Below, piece after piece: positions 7,816 to 18,229 of a DNA stretch of 64,000 bases; within the stretch, counting starts at the first letter, position 1, and each line of letters begins with the position of its first letter. Source of the DNA: Paradesulfitobacterium ferrireducens. GTDB taxonomy: Bacteria > Bacillota > Desulfitobacteriia > Desulfitobacteriales > Desulfitobacteriaceae. The position numbers were made by a program, and so were the translations under genes. The notes below the pieces were generated by a model that was not told the DNA's origin, did no database searches, and saw only the letters and a program-made list of their open reading frames with translations. The stretch lies in contig NZ_JAFLRH010000017.1 in assembly GCF_017310645.1 (NCBI RefSeq), forward strand, positions 124,001 through 188,000, written 5' to 3'.

Positions 7816-8574
7816 GTGAGTGTGGAATCACTGGGAACTTTGATTAAAACCATGGAACGGTCCCGTACCAAACTCTTTTATCACTGCTCAGCAGTGGCTA
7901 ATTTAGCGGATCGGATCTGCATTTTATTAAAAATTGAAAATTCTTTAAGACAAAGAACTGTTGCCAGTGCTTTAATGCATGATGTAGGGAAAATAGACAT
8001 AAGTCCCGCCATTCTTGATAAACCGGGAAAGCTTAACGCTGAAGAATGGTCTGTAATCAAGACCCATCCCCTGAATGGTGCCTCCATGGTTAAAGAGAGG
8101 GGAGAAAGCAAGCTCTCCGAAAACATCCGTTACCACCACGAAAGATGGGACGGTAAAGGTTATGAAGGTCTGAGTGGAAATCAGATTCCCCTGGGAGCTC
8201 AGATCATTGCCCTGGCAGATTCACTTGATGCCATGGTATCAAGAAGACCTTATCGCACCCCTTTAAGATTAGATGCCGCCTTGCATGAAATTCATCGTAA
8301 CCGTGGCACCCAGTTTAATCCGGAAATAATAAACGTTCTTGTCGAATCAGCTTTTTGGCAGCCCGAAACTTATCTACACCCAACTAAACTAGAGCGACAA
8401 ATCGAAGAGGAAAAATCCCGGCTGGTCCAACTGGTTCAGTTGTATGCCGGTACGCATCATCCGCTGGTATACGCCCAAAGCCAGTGGTTAGATCATCTTT
8501 TGAATTTGTTAGGGTATTACTCCGGATTCAGTGGTACCAACAAGTCTTTGCTTAGGAATACTACCGGTTTTTAG
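7816..8574 (+). CDS. HD-GYP-type phosphohydrolase
   Basis: A 252-residue protein with the HD-GYP fold: the metal-binding pair in LMHDVGKIDI (HD, residues about 55-56), HPLNG, HHERWDGKGYEG and ALADSLDAMVSRRPYR. The GYP motif reads GYE, a common variant. The family hydrolyses cyclic dinucleotides, mainly c-di-GMP; activity here is inferred. There is no sensor or receiver domain in front. The start is GTG at 7816 with GGAGGG 7 bases upstream. The last 60 residues are not part of the domain and are not recognised. Confidence 0.85.
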   Translation: MSVESLGTLIKTMERSRTKLFYHCSAVANLADRICILLKIENSLRQRTVASALMHDVGKIDISPAILDKPGKLNAEEWSVIKTHPLNGASMVKERGESKLSENIRYHHERWDGKGYEGLSGNQIPLGAQIIALADSLDAMVSRRPYRTPLRLDAALHEIHRNRGTQFNPEIINVLVESAFWQPETYLHPTKLERQIEEEKSRLVQLVQLYAGTHHPLVYAQSQWLDHLLNLLGYYSGFSGTNKSLLRNTTGF

Positions 8575-8576
8575 TA

Positions 8577-8711
8577 TGGAAAAAAATAGCTGCAGTATCC
8601 TCTGAAACCGCAGCCTCTCTTTCACACCTGGCCGAACAGTTACAGAAAACCGTAGCCGGGTTTCAAATCGAGTTTTATATCCCTTTGGGTAAAACTAATA
8701 AACCCTCTTAG
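8577..8711 (+). pseudogene. C-terminal remnant of a methyl-accepting chemotaxis protein
   Basis: An open stretch of 44 codons starting three bases after the HD-GYP stop reads WKKIAAVSSETAASLSHLAE, then QLQKTVAGFQI. This resembles the extreme C-terminus of a chemoreceptor, where A(S)SE-LA-LAE-LQ-VF-F is typical. No start codon or the rest of the receptor is present. It is a relic and marks a past deletion or insertion. Confidence 0.6.
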
Positions 8712-8748
8712 ATCCTCTTAAGCTAAAGAGGAAACAAGAGGGTTTATT
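8697..8748. terminator. bidirectional terminator between HD-GYP gene and tRNA cluster
   Basis: Perfect 13-base arms AATAAACCCTCTT / AAGAGGGTTTATT enclose a second small hairpin (CCTCTT/AAGAGG). It separates convergent transcription units. Confidence 0.7.
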
Positions 8749-8790
8749 TACCAAATGAGTACCTTTCAAATTTAATGGTTATTCCTAAGG

Positions 8791-8866
<76 letters not shown>

Positions 8867-8945
8867 AAATCGATATTCGATATTCGATATTCGATATTCG
8901 ACGTTCGACGTTCGAACTACGAATATCGAACCACGAACCACGAAA
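8867..8945. repeat. degenerate tandem repeat of CGATATT/CGACGTT units between tRNAs
   Basis: The spacer between tRNA-Phe and tRNA-Glu consists of four ATTCGAT-type heptamers, two ACGTTCG variants and partly inverse copies (CGAATATCG, CGAACCACGAACCACGAA). It encodes nothing recognisable. Confidence 0.8.
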
Positions 8946-8946
8946 T

Positions 8947-9022
8947 TGGTGACCCGTACGGGATTCGAACCCGTGTTACCGCCGTGAAAGGGCGGTGTCT
9001 TAGGCCGCTTGACCAACGGGCC
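8947..9022 (-). tRNA. tRNA-Glu (UUC)
   Basis: A 76-base cloverleaf with CCA; acceptor GGCCCGT/ACGGGTC, anticodon loop CTTTCAC with anticodon TTC. Confidence 0.95.
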
Positions 9023-9023
9023 G

Positions 9024-9099
9024 TGGTGAGCCATCCGCGACTCGAACGCGGGACACCCTGATTAAAAGTCAGGTGCTCTACCGACTGAGCTAATGGCTC
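9024..9099 (-). tRNA. tRNA-Lys (UUU)
   Basis: A 76-base cloverleaf with CCA; acceptor GAGCCAT, anticodon loop CTTTTAA with anticodon TTT. One base separates it from tRNA-Glu, so both come from one transcript. Confidence 0.95.
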
Positions 9100-9186
9100 A
9101 ATAAAAAGATGTCACGGATTTGAATTTTACCGTAAACTGAACAGGCTGTCAAGAGAATAAGCTAAAAAAGTATAAGCTAAAAAACG

Positions 9187-10542
<1,356 letters not shown>

Positions 10543-10558
10543 TCACTTTTAAGCATTT

Positions 10559-11971
10559 TTACGCTTTTTCGGCCAAATCACGGGCTACTACGATCCCGGT
10601 CGTGGAAGCCTGCATCAGTCCCCTGGTAATCCCGGCCCCATCCCCGATCGCATACAAGCGAGGAATTGCGGTTTCAAAGGTATTGCTTACCTTGACTTTG
10701 GAAGAGTAGAACTTTACTTCGACCCCGTAGAGCAAGGTATTGCGGGAATAAAGGCCGGGCGCAATGTTATCAAAGGCCCTTAGGGTTTCCGTGAGCGAAA
10801 TCAGGTAGCGCTCCGGCAGCACATAGCTTAAATCCCCGGGCACCGCCGATTTTAAGGTCGGCACCGTCGTCGACTTGCGCAGGCGGCTTTCGTCCGTCCG
10901 CCTGCCCTGGAGCAAATCCCCCAGGCGCTGGACCATAACTCCCCCTCCGGTGAGCATATTGGCCAAGCGGGCGATATAGCGCCCATACTCAATCGGTTGG
11001 TTGAACGGGCGGGTGAAACGAGTGGATACCAAGAGCGCAAAGTTGGTATTGGAAGTTTTCATGGCCGGGTCAGCATAGCTATGGCCGTTAACGACCGCGA
11101 TCCCGCCATCATAATGTTCTTCAGACACCACCCCGCCCGGATTCACGCAAAAACTGCGGGTTTTAAGCTCAAAAGTATCGGAATAATACACAAGCTTAGG
11201 CTCATACAGATCTTTGGTCAGATGATCCAAAATCGAGTTGGGCACCTCAACCCGTACCCCGATATCCACTTCATTATTTTCCGTCTCGATGCCCAAAGCT
11301 ACGGTCTGCTCAGTCAGCCAGCCGGCGCCGCCGCGCCCGGGGGCTACCACCACATAGCGCGCCTTAACTTCGATCAGTTCATCCTGGCCCCGTCTCCGGA
11401 TGCGGGCCCCTGCTATCCCTTCCGGTTCCGCTAAAATGTCAATAACCTCAGACAATTCCCAAAACTCCGTCCTGGTATGGTTCTGCAAATACTCATACAT
11501 GGCGCGGAGCACTTCAGCAGCTAACTCCGTACCCAAATGCCGGACCGGGGAATGAATCAGCTGGATATTATACCGGGAAGCCTCGTATTGAATTTCTTCC
11601 ACCCTGCGGGTGTCAAGTCCGTGCACCGTATCCCGGGCTCCAAATCCCCGGTAGATTGAATCCGCATAATCTATGAGTTCCTGGGCCTTCTCCGGAGGCA
11701 TATATTCCGTAATCCGGCCGCCTACCGCCGGGGAAAGGGAAAGCTTGCCGTCACTGAACGCTCCCGCTCCGGACCAACCGCTGGTAATAGAGCAAGGGGT
11801 ACAATTCCGGCATACTCCGGTTTCACGGGCCGGACACCTGCGCTTCTCAATGGTATTTCCCTTATCTACAATCAATATTTTTAAATCCGAACGATGTTTG
11901 CTTAACTCTAAGGCGGTAAAAATGCCGGCAGGGCCGGCGCCAATCACCAGAACATCTACTTCAAGCTTCAT
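10559..11971 (-). CDS. NAD(P)/FAD-dependent oxidoreductase
   Basis: A 470-residue flavoprotein. The N-terminus has the Rossmann FAD motif (DVLVIGAGPAGIFTALEL) and a following acidic strand end (ILIVDKG). A cysteine group (KRRCPARETGVCRNCTPCSI) comes next, and the C-terminus has a second dinucleotide motif (LYAIGDGAGITRGLMQASTTG). It fits the uncharacterised dehydrogenase family related to YhiN/FixC-like proteins often annotated only as an FAD-dependent oxidoreductase; substrate unknown. ATG at 11971 is chosen because GAGGAGG lies 8 bases upstream. Confidence 0.85.
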   Translation of the reverse strand: MKLEVDVLVIGAGPAGIFTALELSKHRSDLKILIVDKGNTIEKRRCPARETGVCRNCTPCSITSGWSGAGAFSDGKLSLSPAVGGRITEYMPPEKAQELIDYADSIYRGFGARDTVHGLDTRRVEEIQYEASRYNIQLIHSPVRHLGTELAAEVLRAMYEYLQNHTRTEFWELSEVIDILAEPEGIAGARIRRRGQDELIEVKARYVVVAPGRGGAGWLTEQTVALGIETENNEVDIGVRVEVPNSILDHLTKDLYEPKLVYYSDTFELKTRSFCVNPGGVVSEEHYDGGIAVVNGHSYADPAMKTSNTNFALLVSTRFTRPFNQPIEYGRYIARLANMLTGGGVMVQRLGDLLQGRRTDESRLRKSTTVPTLKSAVPGDLSYVLPERYLISLTETLRAFDNIAPGLYSRNTLLYGVEVKFYSSKVKVSNTFETAIPRLYAIGDGAGITRGLMQASTTGIVVARDLAEKA

Positions 11972-12033
11972 TGCCAGCTCCTCCTCTGTCTGCGACCTGT
12001 CCGTCCAATTGATCACTCTGCGCAAACATATTA

Positions 12034-12062
12034 ATATTACCAGCCAAAACGCTCTTTGTCAA
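12034..12062 (-). promoter_or_regulatory. sigma-A promoter of the FAD oxidoreductase gene
   Basis: TTGACA (12057-12062) and TAATAT (12034-12039) with a 17-base spacer, about 65 bases before the start codon. Confidence 0.75.
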
Positions 12063-12160
12063 CGAAAAATCGAACATTGTCCAAAGTTTATAAAATAATA
12101 TTCGGAAAAGCACCTTATTAAATTTACAGAATGCCGGCCTGCGTTCGCGTTAAATTAAAA

Positions 12161-12191
12161 AACCACCCTGGCCTTAGACTGCAGGGTGGTT
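12161..12191 (-). terminator. terminator of the rplI-lonC-dnaB operon
   Basis: AACCACCCTG and CAGGGTGGTT form a 10-bp stem, then TTTTTTAATTTAA on the - strand. The stem overlaps the last codons of dnaB. Confidence 0.85.
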
Positions 12192-13508
12192 CCGATCCAG
12201 ATTGACAAACTTGGTGAATTCCTTGAGATATCCTAATTCCACAGTCCCAACCGGGCCGTTGCGGTGTTTAGCCACGATAATCTCCGCAATTCCTTTCTTC
12301 TCGGAATCCGGATGATAATACTCGTCCCGGTAGATGAAAGAAATCACATCTGCATCCGCTTCGATTGCACCCGACTCCAGCAAATCAGACATAATCGGGC
12401 GTTTATCCTGCCTTTGCTCCACTCCGCGGTTTAATTGAGACAGGGCAATGACCGGAACCTTCAGTTCGCGCGCAATGCTTTTAAGCCCACGCGAAATCTG
12501 AGCCACTTCCTGTTGACGGCTCTCGGTGCGTTTGCCCACGGTCATCAACTGCAAATAATCAATCACTATCAGCCCCAGCCCGCTCTCGCGTTTCAGGCGT
12601 CGGGCCTTGGAACGAAGCTCCGCCAAGGAAATCCCGACCGTATCATCGATAAAAATCGGGGCCTCAGACAACGGTCCCACTGCCCGGGTAAGTTTAGGCC
12701 AGTCAGTGTCCAAGAGCTCCCCGGTGCGCACCCGCTGCTGGTCCACCATGGCCTCGGAGCACAGCATCCGCTGCACCAGCTGCTCTTTCGACATCTCAAG
12801 ACTGAAGACCACGACCGGGATCCGGGCCCGCACGGAGGCATTCTGAGCCATGTTTAAGACTAAGGCGGTTTTCCCCATAGACGGGCGGGCGGCGATAATA
12901 ACTAAATCCGCAGCTTGCCAGCCGGATGTCATCCGGTCCAGTTCATGAAAAAAAGTTGGGACTCCCGTCAAATTTCCTTTATTGGTTGAAAGGTGTTCAA
13001 TCTTTTCAAAGGTGCTGAGCAAAATATCACGAATCGGGATGAAATCATTTTTTACCTGCTTCAGAGATAACTCTAAAAGCATTCTCTCCGCTTCTTCCAA
13101 AAGCTGAGTGGCTTCCTCCCCCGGCTCATACCCTTTGTCCGCGATCTGGTTGGCAATTCGGATTAATTGACGCATAAGGGATTTTTCCGCGACCAGTACT
13201 GCATACCGGTCAACATTGGCCGCACTGGGCACTGAGCGGGCAATTTCCGCAATCGTAGCCAGCCCGCCTACTTGCTCCAGCCTGCCCTCCCGGCGCAGCA
13301 CTTCAGCCACCGTGACCAAATCGATCGGTTCTCCGCCCTCAAACAGCCCCCGAATGGCCGTAAACATAAGCCGGTGATTATCCCGGTAAAAATCTTCTGC
13401 CTGCAAAATTTCAAAGACACTGCTCGCAGTCTGCGGATCCAGCATCAAGGCGCCTAAAACCGCCTGCTCCGCTTCCAGGCTTTGCGGCGGTATCTTTGGC
13501 AGCTCCAT
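12174..13508 (-). CDS. dnaB: replicative DNA helicase DnaB
   Basis: A 444-residue hexameric 5'-3' helicase of the replication fork (DnaC in Bacillus naming). The N-terminal primase-interaction domain begins IPPQSLEAEQAVLGALM; the RecA-like motor has Walker A ARPSMGKTA (residues about 205-213), Walker B LIVIDYLQLM and the SQLNRGVEQR arginine-finger motif. It follows lonC directly, with no spacer, in the order rplI-lonC-dnaB. A terminator ends the operon. Confidence 0.97.
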   Translation of the reverse strand: MELPKIPPQSLEAEQAVLGALMLDPQTASSVFEILQAEDFYRDNHRLMFTAIRGLFEGGEPIDLVTVAEVLRREGRLEQVGGLATIAEIARSVPSAANVDRYAVLVAEKSLMRQLIRIANQIADKGYEPGEEATQLLEEAERMLLELSLKQVKNDFIPIRDILLSTFEKIEHLSTNKGNLTGVPTFFHELDRMTSGWQAADLVIIAARPSMGKTALVLNMAQNASVRARIPVVVFSLEMSKEQLVQRMLCSEAMVDQQRVRTGELLDTDWPKLTRAVGPLSEAPIFIDDTVGISLAELRSKARRLKRESGLGLIVIDYLQLMTVGKRTESRQQEVAQISRGLKSIARELKVPVIALSQLNRGVEQRQDKRPIMSDLLESGAIEADADVISFIYRDEYYHPDSEKKGIAEIIVAKHRNGPVGTVELGYLKEFTKFVNLDRNHPAV

Positions 13509-15431
13509 TTACATCTCCTCCACAGCGCCCTCAGAGAGCGCATGCCTTAGCGCTTCTTCTATCGTGCTTACAGGGACAACCTCAATCCCGCGCAGCCCAT
13601 CAGGAACATCCACCATATTGTCCGCAGGGATCAAGACCTTGCGCACCCCGGCCTGTTTGGCTCCGAATATCTTCTCATAAATCCCGCCCACCGGCTTGAC
13701 CTTGCCGCGGACAGAAATCTCACCCGTAACCGCCACATCCTGGCGCAACGGCTCCCCCTTGAGCGAACTGTAAATCGCCAAAGTGGTGGCCAACCCAGCC
13801 GAAGGTCCGTCGATTTTTCCTCCCCCGATGACATTGACATGAACATCGTAATTACTTAAGTCTTCTCCGGTCATGCGCCGGATCATGGCGGCCGCATTGA
13901 ACACCGCATCGCGGGCCATACTGCCCGCAGTTTCGTTAAACCGGACCAAGCCCTTGCCATTGCGGTCGCCAAAGGTGATCACTTCGATTTCAAGCACGGA
14001 CCCCACGAAACCGGCTACTCCTAAGCCCAAAATACGGCCGGTTTCCGGTCTCCAGTGGGCTTTATTGGCATTATAAGGAGTCAAGCGCGCCGACCGCAGA
14101 ACCTCATACACATCGGCACAGGTTACGGTAATTCTCTCTTCATCCGGGTTTCTAAACCGGGCCATGCCATAAGCATCCGTCAAAAGGCTGGTGGCTTTGC
14201 GTCCTTCAATCACATACTCGCTGATAATTTCCGGGACATTCTTCTCCAAGATCACTCCCAGCTTGAATGCTGCCTGGCGCACGATGTTCTGGACATCTGC
14301 CGGTTCCAGCGGAACAAAATAAACTTCCGCACAGCGGGAACGGAGTGCCGGGTTTAGCTCCCCCGGATCCCGTGTAGTCGCCCCGATTAGGACAAAATCC
14401 GCAGGCGCCCCTTCTTCAAACAATTTCTTAATATACTGGGGAATATGGGGGTCACTCGGATCATAATACGATGAATCAAAAGATACCCGCTTGTCTTCCA
14501 AAACTTTTAAGAGTTTATTTAAAAGGAGACTGTCCATTTCCCCGATTTCATCGATAAAGAGGATGCCTCCGTGCGCATCACTGACCAGTCCCAGCTTGGG
14601 CTCCGGGATCCCGGTGTCAGCCAAGTCCCGTTTGGCTCCCTGGTAAATAGGGTCGTGTACCGAACCCAAGAGGGGATTGGTTACATCCCGGGGATCCCAG
14701 CGCAAAGTGGTTCCGTCCACTTCCACAAAAGGCGCATTCGGGGCGAACGGGGAATGGGGGTGCTTCTTTACCGTTTCCAGGGCAACCCTGGCCGCGGAGG
14801 TTTTCCCAACCCCGGGCGGCCCGTAAATCAAGATATGCTGAGGGTAAGGAGTGGCAAGCTTAGCCAATAAAGCCCTTACCGCACTCTCTTGCCCGATAAT
14901 TTCTTCCACAGCCTGGGGCCGCAGGATGTCCGCTGCCTGTCTCCCCAATTTAGTCTGGTTCATTACCTCAAGGACAGCCAGCTTTTTGAGGGTTTGGGCA
15001 TTTTCCGGACTTGAGGTTTCTTTTAAGACTTGCATCTTGATGTCTTTGACATAGTCCTCATGCCGCTCCTGCATCTTATCGGCCACCGCTTTTTCCAGGC
15101 GGTCTTCCACAGACCGGCGGGCTAAAAGATCGGCAATCTTTTCCTCAATCTCATCCAGAAGCGCCGGTAATTCCTGTTCCTTGGGGATTTGCTTCGCTGT
15201 CGGATCATCACTAAGTAGTTTTTGCAGCCCGGCCACCCGTTCGGGCAGGCTTTCCGAGCGCATCAAACCCAGCGCATCGAGTTTACTCGCTTTTAATACC
15301 AGTTTATCCGTACCGTAATAATTGGCCAACAATCCATAAAGGGCGTCCACTTCGCGCTGCCATTGCTCCTCGTCATCCAACCGGTCACTCCACGTATTAT
15401 GCTGCAACCATTTTGTTAATAGCCCTTTCAT
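13509..15431 (-). CDS. lonC: Lon-family ATP-dependent protease LonC
   Basis: A 640-residue AAA+ protease. The N-terminal 170 residues are charged and helical and unlike the LAN domain of LonA. The AAA+ module has Walker A YGPPGVGKTSAA (about 207-218) and Walker B GILFIDEIGEMD. The protease domain has the nucleophile in DGPSAGLATT and the dyad lysine in GKVKPVGGIYEK. Size and N-terminus fit the LonC (spore Lon C) group, which lacks LonB's membrane anchor; in some species LonC proteolysis is ATP-independent. It lies between rplI and dnaB, as in related clostridia. Confidence 0.9.
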   Translation of the reverse strand: MKGLLTKWLQHNTWSDRLDDEEQWQREVDALYGLLANYYGTDKLVLKASKLDALGLMRSESLPERVAGLQKLLSDDPTAKQIPKEQELPALLDEIEEKIADLLARRSVEDRLEKAVADKMQERHEDYVKDIKMQVLKETSSPENAQTLKKLAVLEVMNQTKLGRQAADILRPQAVEEIIGQESAVRALLAKLATPYPQHILIYGPPGVGKTSAARVALETVKKHPHSPFAPNAPFVEVDGTTLRWDPRDVTNPLLGSVHDPIYQGAKRDLADTGIPEPKLGLVSDAHGGILFIDEIGEMDSLLLNKLLKVLEDKRVSFDSSYYDPSDPHIPQYIKKLFEEGAPADFVLIGATTRDPGELNPALRSRCAEVYFVPLEPADVQNIVRQAAFKLGVILEKNVPEIISEYVIEGRKATSLLTDAYGMARFRNPDEERITVTCADVYEVLRSARLTPYNANKAHWRPETGRILGLGVAGFVGSVLEIEVITFGDRNGKGLVRFNETAGSMARDAVFNAAAMIRRMTGEDLSNYDVHVNVIGGGKIDGPSAGLATTLAIYSSLKGEPLRQDVAVTGEISVRGKVKPVGGIYEKIFGAKQAGVRKVLIPADNMVDVPDGLRGIEVVPVSTIEEALRHALSEGAVEEM

Positions 15432-15454
15432 TGCTGTCCCCTTCCAATCGGAGT

Positions 15455-15901
15455 TTAGGATGCGATAACCTTTACCTGGACGCGGGCACTGACTTCCGGA
15501 TGGAGCTTGGCCACCAGGGTATACTCCCCTAACGCTTTAATCGGTTCCTTCAGTTCGAGCTTCCGTTTGTCAAGCTCGATGCCAAAATTCTTTTTTAAAG
15601 CCTCCGCAATTTCCTTGCTTGTGACCGAGCCGAATAAACGTCCTCCTTCTCCGGTTTTGGTAGCCACCTCTACCACCAGGGAATTCAGGCGACCGGCCAG
15701 CTCGGCGGCATTCTGCTTTTCTTTTTCTTTGCGTTTTTCCTCTACCGCTTTCTTATGCGCCAAGTCCTGTAGGCTCCCCGCCGTCGCTTCCACGGCCAAG
15801 CCCCTGGGGAATAAGAAGTTGCGGGCATACCCGTCCGCCACCTCATACACTTGTCCCTTCTTGCCAATGGCTTTAACGTCCTCTTTGAGAATAACTTTCA
15901 C
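15455..15901 (-). CDS. rplI: 50S ribosomal protein L9
   Basis: A 148-residue L9, the elongated protein at the base of the L1 stalk. It begins with the canonical [17 protein letters not shown], has [13 protein letters not shown], then a long lysine-rich connecting helix and the C-terminal domain ([14 protein letters not shown]). GTG at 15901 gives the usual N-terminus and length with GGGGTG 7 bases upstream; a GTG two codons earlier is also open. Confidence 0.95.
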   Translation of the reverse strand: MKVILKEDVKAIGKKGQVYEVADGYARNFLFPRGLAVEATAGSLQDLAHKKAVEEKRKEKEKQNAAELAGRLNSLVVEVATKTGEGGRLFGSVTSKEIAEALKKNFGIELDKRKLELKEPIKALGEYTLVAKLHPEVSARVQVKVIAS

Positions 15902-15923
15902 GCTCACTCACCCCACATCGTAT

Positions 15924-16862
15924 CTAGCCTTCGGACTCCGGCAGCTTCCTAAAATTAAGCACCATGTCAAAAAGGCCAAACATAATAATACTGACAAAAC
16001 TGAAGAAGAAGTAAAAAAGGTTGACCAAAATCAGCATCCCTTTTAGAAAACGCGGTACCTTCGGGGACTGCAAGAAATAGAGATAGACGGAAATTCCCAA
16101 AACCATGGCCAAGGCGGCATACACTACCATCAGGTTAAGCCCGACCCCACGCAAAGCATGCCAGGCCAACTCGTCCCCGAGCATGTAGCTGGCCAAGGCC
16201 AGGATTGCCCCCCAAATGGCATACCAGGGCAAGCGCCAGCGGGAAAAAGGGATTAATTTTTCCCTTTGATAAAACCAGCGCCGGGCAAAATAAATCACCG
16301 TTCCAAATTCCAGCATGCTGGTAAGGGCTATAAACGCCGGGGTCAAAAGCACGTAAAAAGGGAGATACTGGTCCAGAAACTGGCGCAGTTGGGCCTCATT
16401 CACACCCTGTTGCTGCAGGGCATTCAGCATCCCCGTGGAACGGTAAAAGTCAAGGGCATAATTCGAAAGGTCTGAAAGCATCTGCGTTTGCAAGCCCTGC
16501 ACCGCAAAAGAGACGAACGGCACGGCACCTAAAATCCCAGCTAAGACTAAACTCCAGAAAAAGACAACCCGCTGCGGCCACAGCCTTTGCAAACCTATGC
16601 CTGCCAGCAGGGCGGCCCACGGGACAAAACTCATCTGGGCAGCTGCTCCTAAGCCTTGAACCACCAAAGGCACAACATACCCCAAACTCAAAAAAACCAC
16701 GGTCTTGCCCGGACCATGCCGCCGGATGACCGCGAACACAGCCAGCATCAGCAGGATTTCGAGCAGCCATCCCCACAGGCCCAGAGAAATGCCGAGCAGC
16801 GGCAAAAGCAAAAGCAAAACGGGTCCCAGGAAACTCATTACTTTATCATCACTGATATACAT
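15924..16862 (-). CDS. YybS-like DUF2232 membrane protein
   Basis: A 312-residue protein with about eight hydrophobic helices, matching DUF2232 (YybS of Bacillus). The C-terminal helices (LKGMLILVNLFYFFFSFVSIIMFGLFDMVLNFRK) are typical. Function is unknown; in Firmicutes the gene is conserved next to rplI, as here. No ligand motif is seen. Confidence 0.85.
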   Translation of the reverse strand: MYISDDKVMSFLGPVLLLLLPLLGISLGLWGWLLEILLMLAVFAVIRRHGPGKTVVFLSLGYVVPLVVQGLGAAAQMSFVPWAALLAGIGLQRLWPQRVVFFWSLVLAGILGAVPFVSFAVQGLQTQMLSDLSNYALDFYRSTGMLNALQQQGVNEAQLRQFLDQYLPFYVLLTPAFIALTSMLEFGTVIYFARRWFYQREKLIPFSRWRLPWYAIWGAILALASYMLGDELAWHALRGVGLNLMVVYAALAMVLGISVYLYFLQSPKVPRFLKGMLILVNLFYFFFSFVSIIMFGLFDMVLNFRKLPESEG

Positions 16863-16880
16863 GTATCCATTACTCCCAGT

Positions 16881-17192
16881 TTAATCTTCAGGGGCAAGAT
16901 AGCTATAAAGCAAGCTGATATCCCCCCACTGGCTTTCAAGGCCGGCCATATCCTCTGCCCGCCACTCTTCCAGGCGTTTGATCAAAGTCCGGTCCAAGCG
17001 GGAAAAGTCAAAGCCCAAACGTTTGTTCACCAGATAACTCAAGGCAATCAGGTCAGCCAGACCCTGGATCATCTCAGATTCCGCACCGCTCACCGTACCG
17101 TGCTGAAAGAGCCACTGCGCCTGCAGCAGATTCACCTTCAACTCTTCAATCGCTTTTAGGCTCTTGACGACATCCACTTCGATTTGCTCCAA
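16881..17192 (-). CDS. MazG-like family protein
   Basis: A 103-residue all-helical protein. The arrangement (KAIEELKVNLLQAQWLFQHG, then GLADLIALSYLVNKRLGFDFSRLD) fits the small MazG-like family of Peptococcaceae that sits between rpsR and yybS. It keeps the helical architecture of MazG pyrophosphohydrolases but the Mg-binding EExxE/ExxD pattern is not clear, so catalysis is doubtful. TTG at 17192 is used, with GGGAGG 8 bases upstream. Confidence 0.7.
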   Translation of the reverse strand: MEQIEVDVVKSLKAIEELKVNLLQAQWLFQHGTVSGAESEMIQGLADLIALSYLVNKRLGFDFSRLDRTLIKRLEEWRAEDMAGLESQWGDISLLYSYLAPED

Positions 17193-17299
17193 GGATGATA
17201 CCTCCCAAATATAAATACGGGCAATTCCACCTTGGTAATCAATTCGTTATCTGGCAAAAATTCTCCTTCTAGAATGTAAAGAAAACTTGGCTTGCGCCA

Positions 17300-17443
17300 C
17301 GTTAGTCCCGGTGGGACTAACGCACTTGTTGCCTTTAGGCGCAGGCGGTCGCTTCTCGCCATCCCGATAGTCTCCGGCGGAGACTATCGCACTTGTTTGG
17401 CTACAGCGACACTAGGCCCGATGGTCTCCGGTGGAGACCATCG
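17300..17443. repeat. three tandem co-varying hairpins
   Basis: Three near-perfect inverted repeats: 17300-17322 (10-bp arms CGTTAGTCCC), 17365-17389 (11-bp arms CGATAGTCTCC) and 17419-17443 (11-bp arms CGATGGTCTCC), each with a 3-base loop GGT or GGC and each followed by CACTTGTT. Sequence differences between copies occur in both arms together, so pairing is kept. They fill the 350-base gap between rpsR and the MazG-like gene, which holds no gene. Confidence 0.9.
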
Positions 17444-17517
17444 CACTTGTTTCCATGGCCGTCGGAAGCCTTAGTTGCACTTATGCGCCTTCAAACTTAT
17501 ACTTTCAGGATAGCCAA

Positions 17518-17538
17518 AAAAGGGAGACTAGCTCCCTT
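17518..17538 (-). terminator. terminator of rpsF-ssb-rpsR
   Basis: AAAGGGAG and CTCCCTTT pair around CTAGT, followed by TTT on the - strand; it begins within 4 bases of the rpsR stop codon. Confidence 0.8.
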
Positions 17539-17541
17539 TTC

Positions 17542-17772
17542 TTACTCTACAGTATATGGCAATAATGCAATACTCCGCGCGCGTTTAATCGCGACGGTGA
17601 CTTGGCGTTGGTGCTTAGCACAGTTGCCGGAAATCCGGCGCGGTAATATCTTGCCGCGTTCCGTAATGAACTTGCGCAGTTTACCGGTTTCTTTATAATC
17701 TATCGACTCTACCTTATCCACGCAAAAGCTGCATACTCTTTTGCGCGGACGGCGTCCGCGTTCACGCTTCAT
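17542..17772 (-). CDS. rpsR: 30S ribosomal protein S18
   Basis: A 76-residue S18. It keeps cysteines in [12 protein letters not shown] and [12 protein letters not shown], so it is the zinc-binding (C+) form. Together with S6 it binds 16S rRNA at the platform. Third gene of rpsF-ssb-rpsR. Confidence 0.97.
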   Translation of the reverse strand: MKRERGRRPRKRVCSFCVDKVESIDYKETGKLRKFITERGKILPRRISGNCAKHQRQVTVAIKRARSIALLPYTVE

Positions 17773-17795
17773 ATCCTACCCTCCATTCGAATGGC

Positions 17796-18203
17796 CTAAA
17801 ACGGGATATCATCATCTAGGCTTACCTCATGTCCATAACTGCCGATTGCACCGGCAGATTGTTCCGTACCTGCTGCTTGTGCATCTTTCGGGCTGAGAAA
17901 GCGGACATCTTCAGCAATCACTTCCGTCACCCAGCGTTTCTGCCCGTCCTGGGTAGTATAGGAACGAACCTGAATCCGGCCGTCCACAGCCGCCATTTTA
18001 CCTTTTGCCAGATAGTTTGTGACCAGTTCCGCCAATTGCCGGTAAACCACACAGGGGATAAAGTCTGTTTCCCTTTCCCCTTGAGCGTTTTTATAACTGC
18101 GGTCAACCGCTAAGGTAAAATTAGCAACCGCTATCCCATTCGGAGTGTAACGCAACTCGGGGTCTTTGGTCAAACGGCCAATCAAGACGACACGATTCAA
18201 CAC
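17796..18203 (-). CDS. ssb: single-stranded DNA-binding protein
   Basis: A 135-residue SSB: OB fold at residues 1-105 ([20 protein letters not shown]), a short linker and the acidic C-terminal tip SLDDDIPF that recruits replication and repair proteins. It lies between rpsF and rpsR as in most Firmicutes. Confidence 0.97.
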   Translation of the reverse strand: MLNRVVLIGRLTKDPELRYTPNGIAVANFTLAVDRSYKNAQGERETDFIPCVVYRQLAELVTNYLAKGKMAAVDGRIQVRSYTTQDGQKRWVTEVIAEDVRFLSPKDAQAAGTEQSAGAIGSYGHEVSLDDDIPF

Positions 18204-18229
18204 GGGAACCCCTCCTAAAAAATATCCTA

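Noticed and set aside
17156..17474. Reading frames across the three hairpins, and the idea of a CRISPR array
   Set aside because: The frames only follow the repeats. The units are palindromes with unequal spacing (65 and 54 bases) and no constant spacer length, so not CRISPR.
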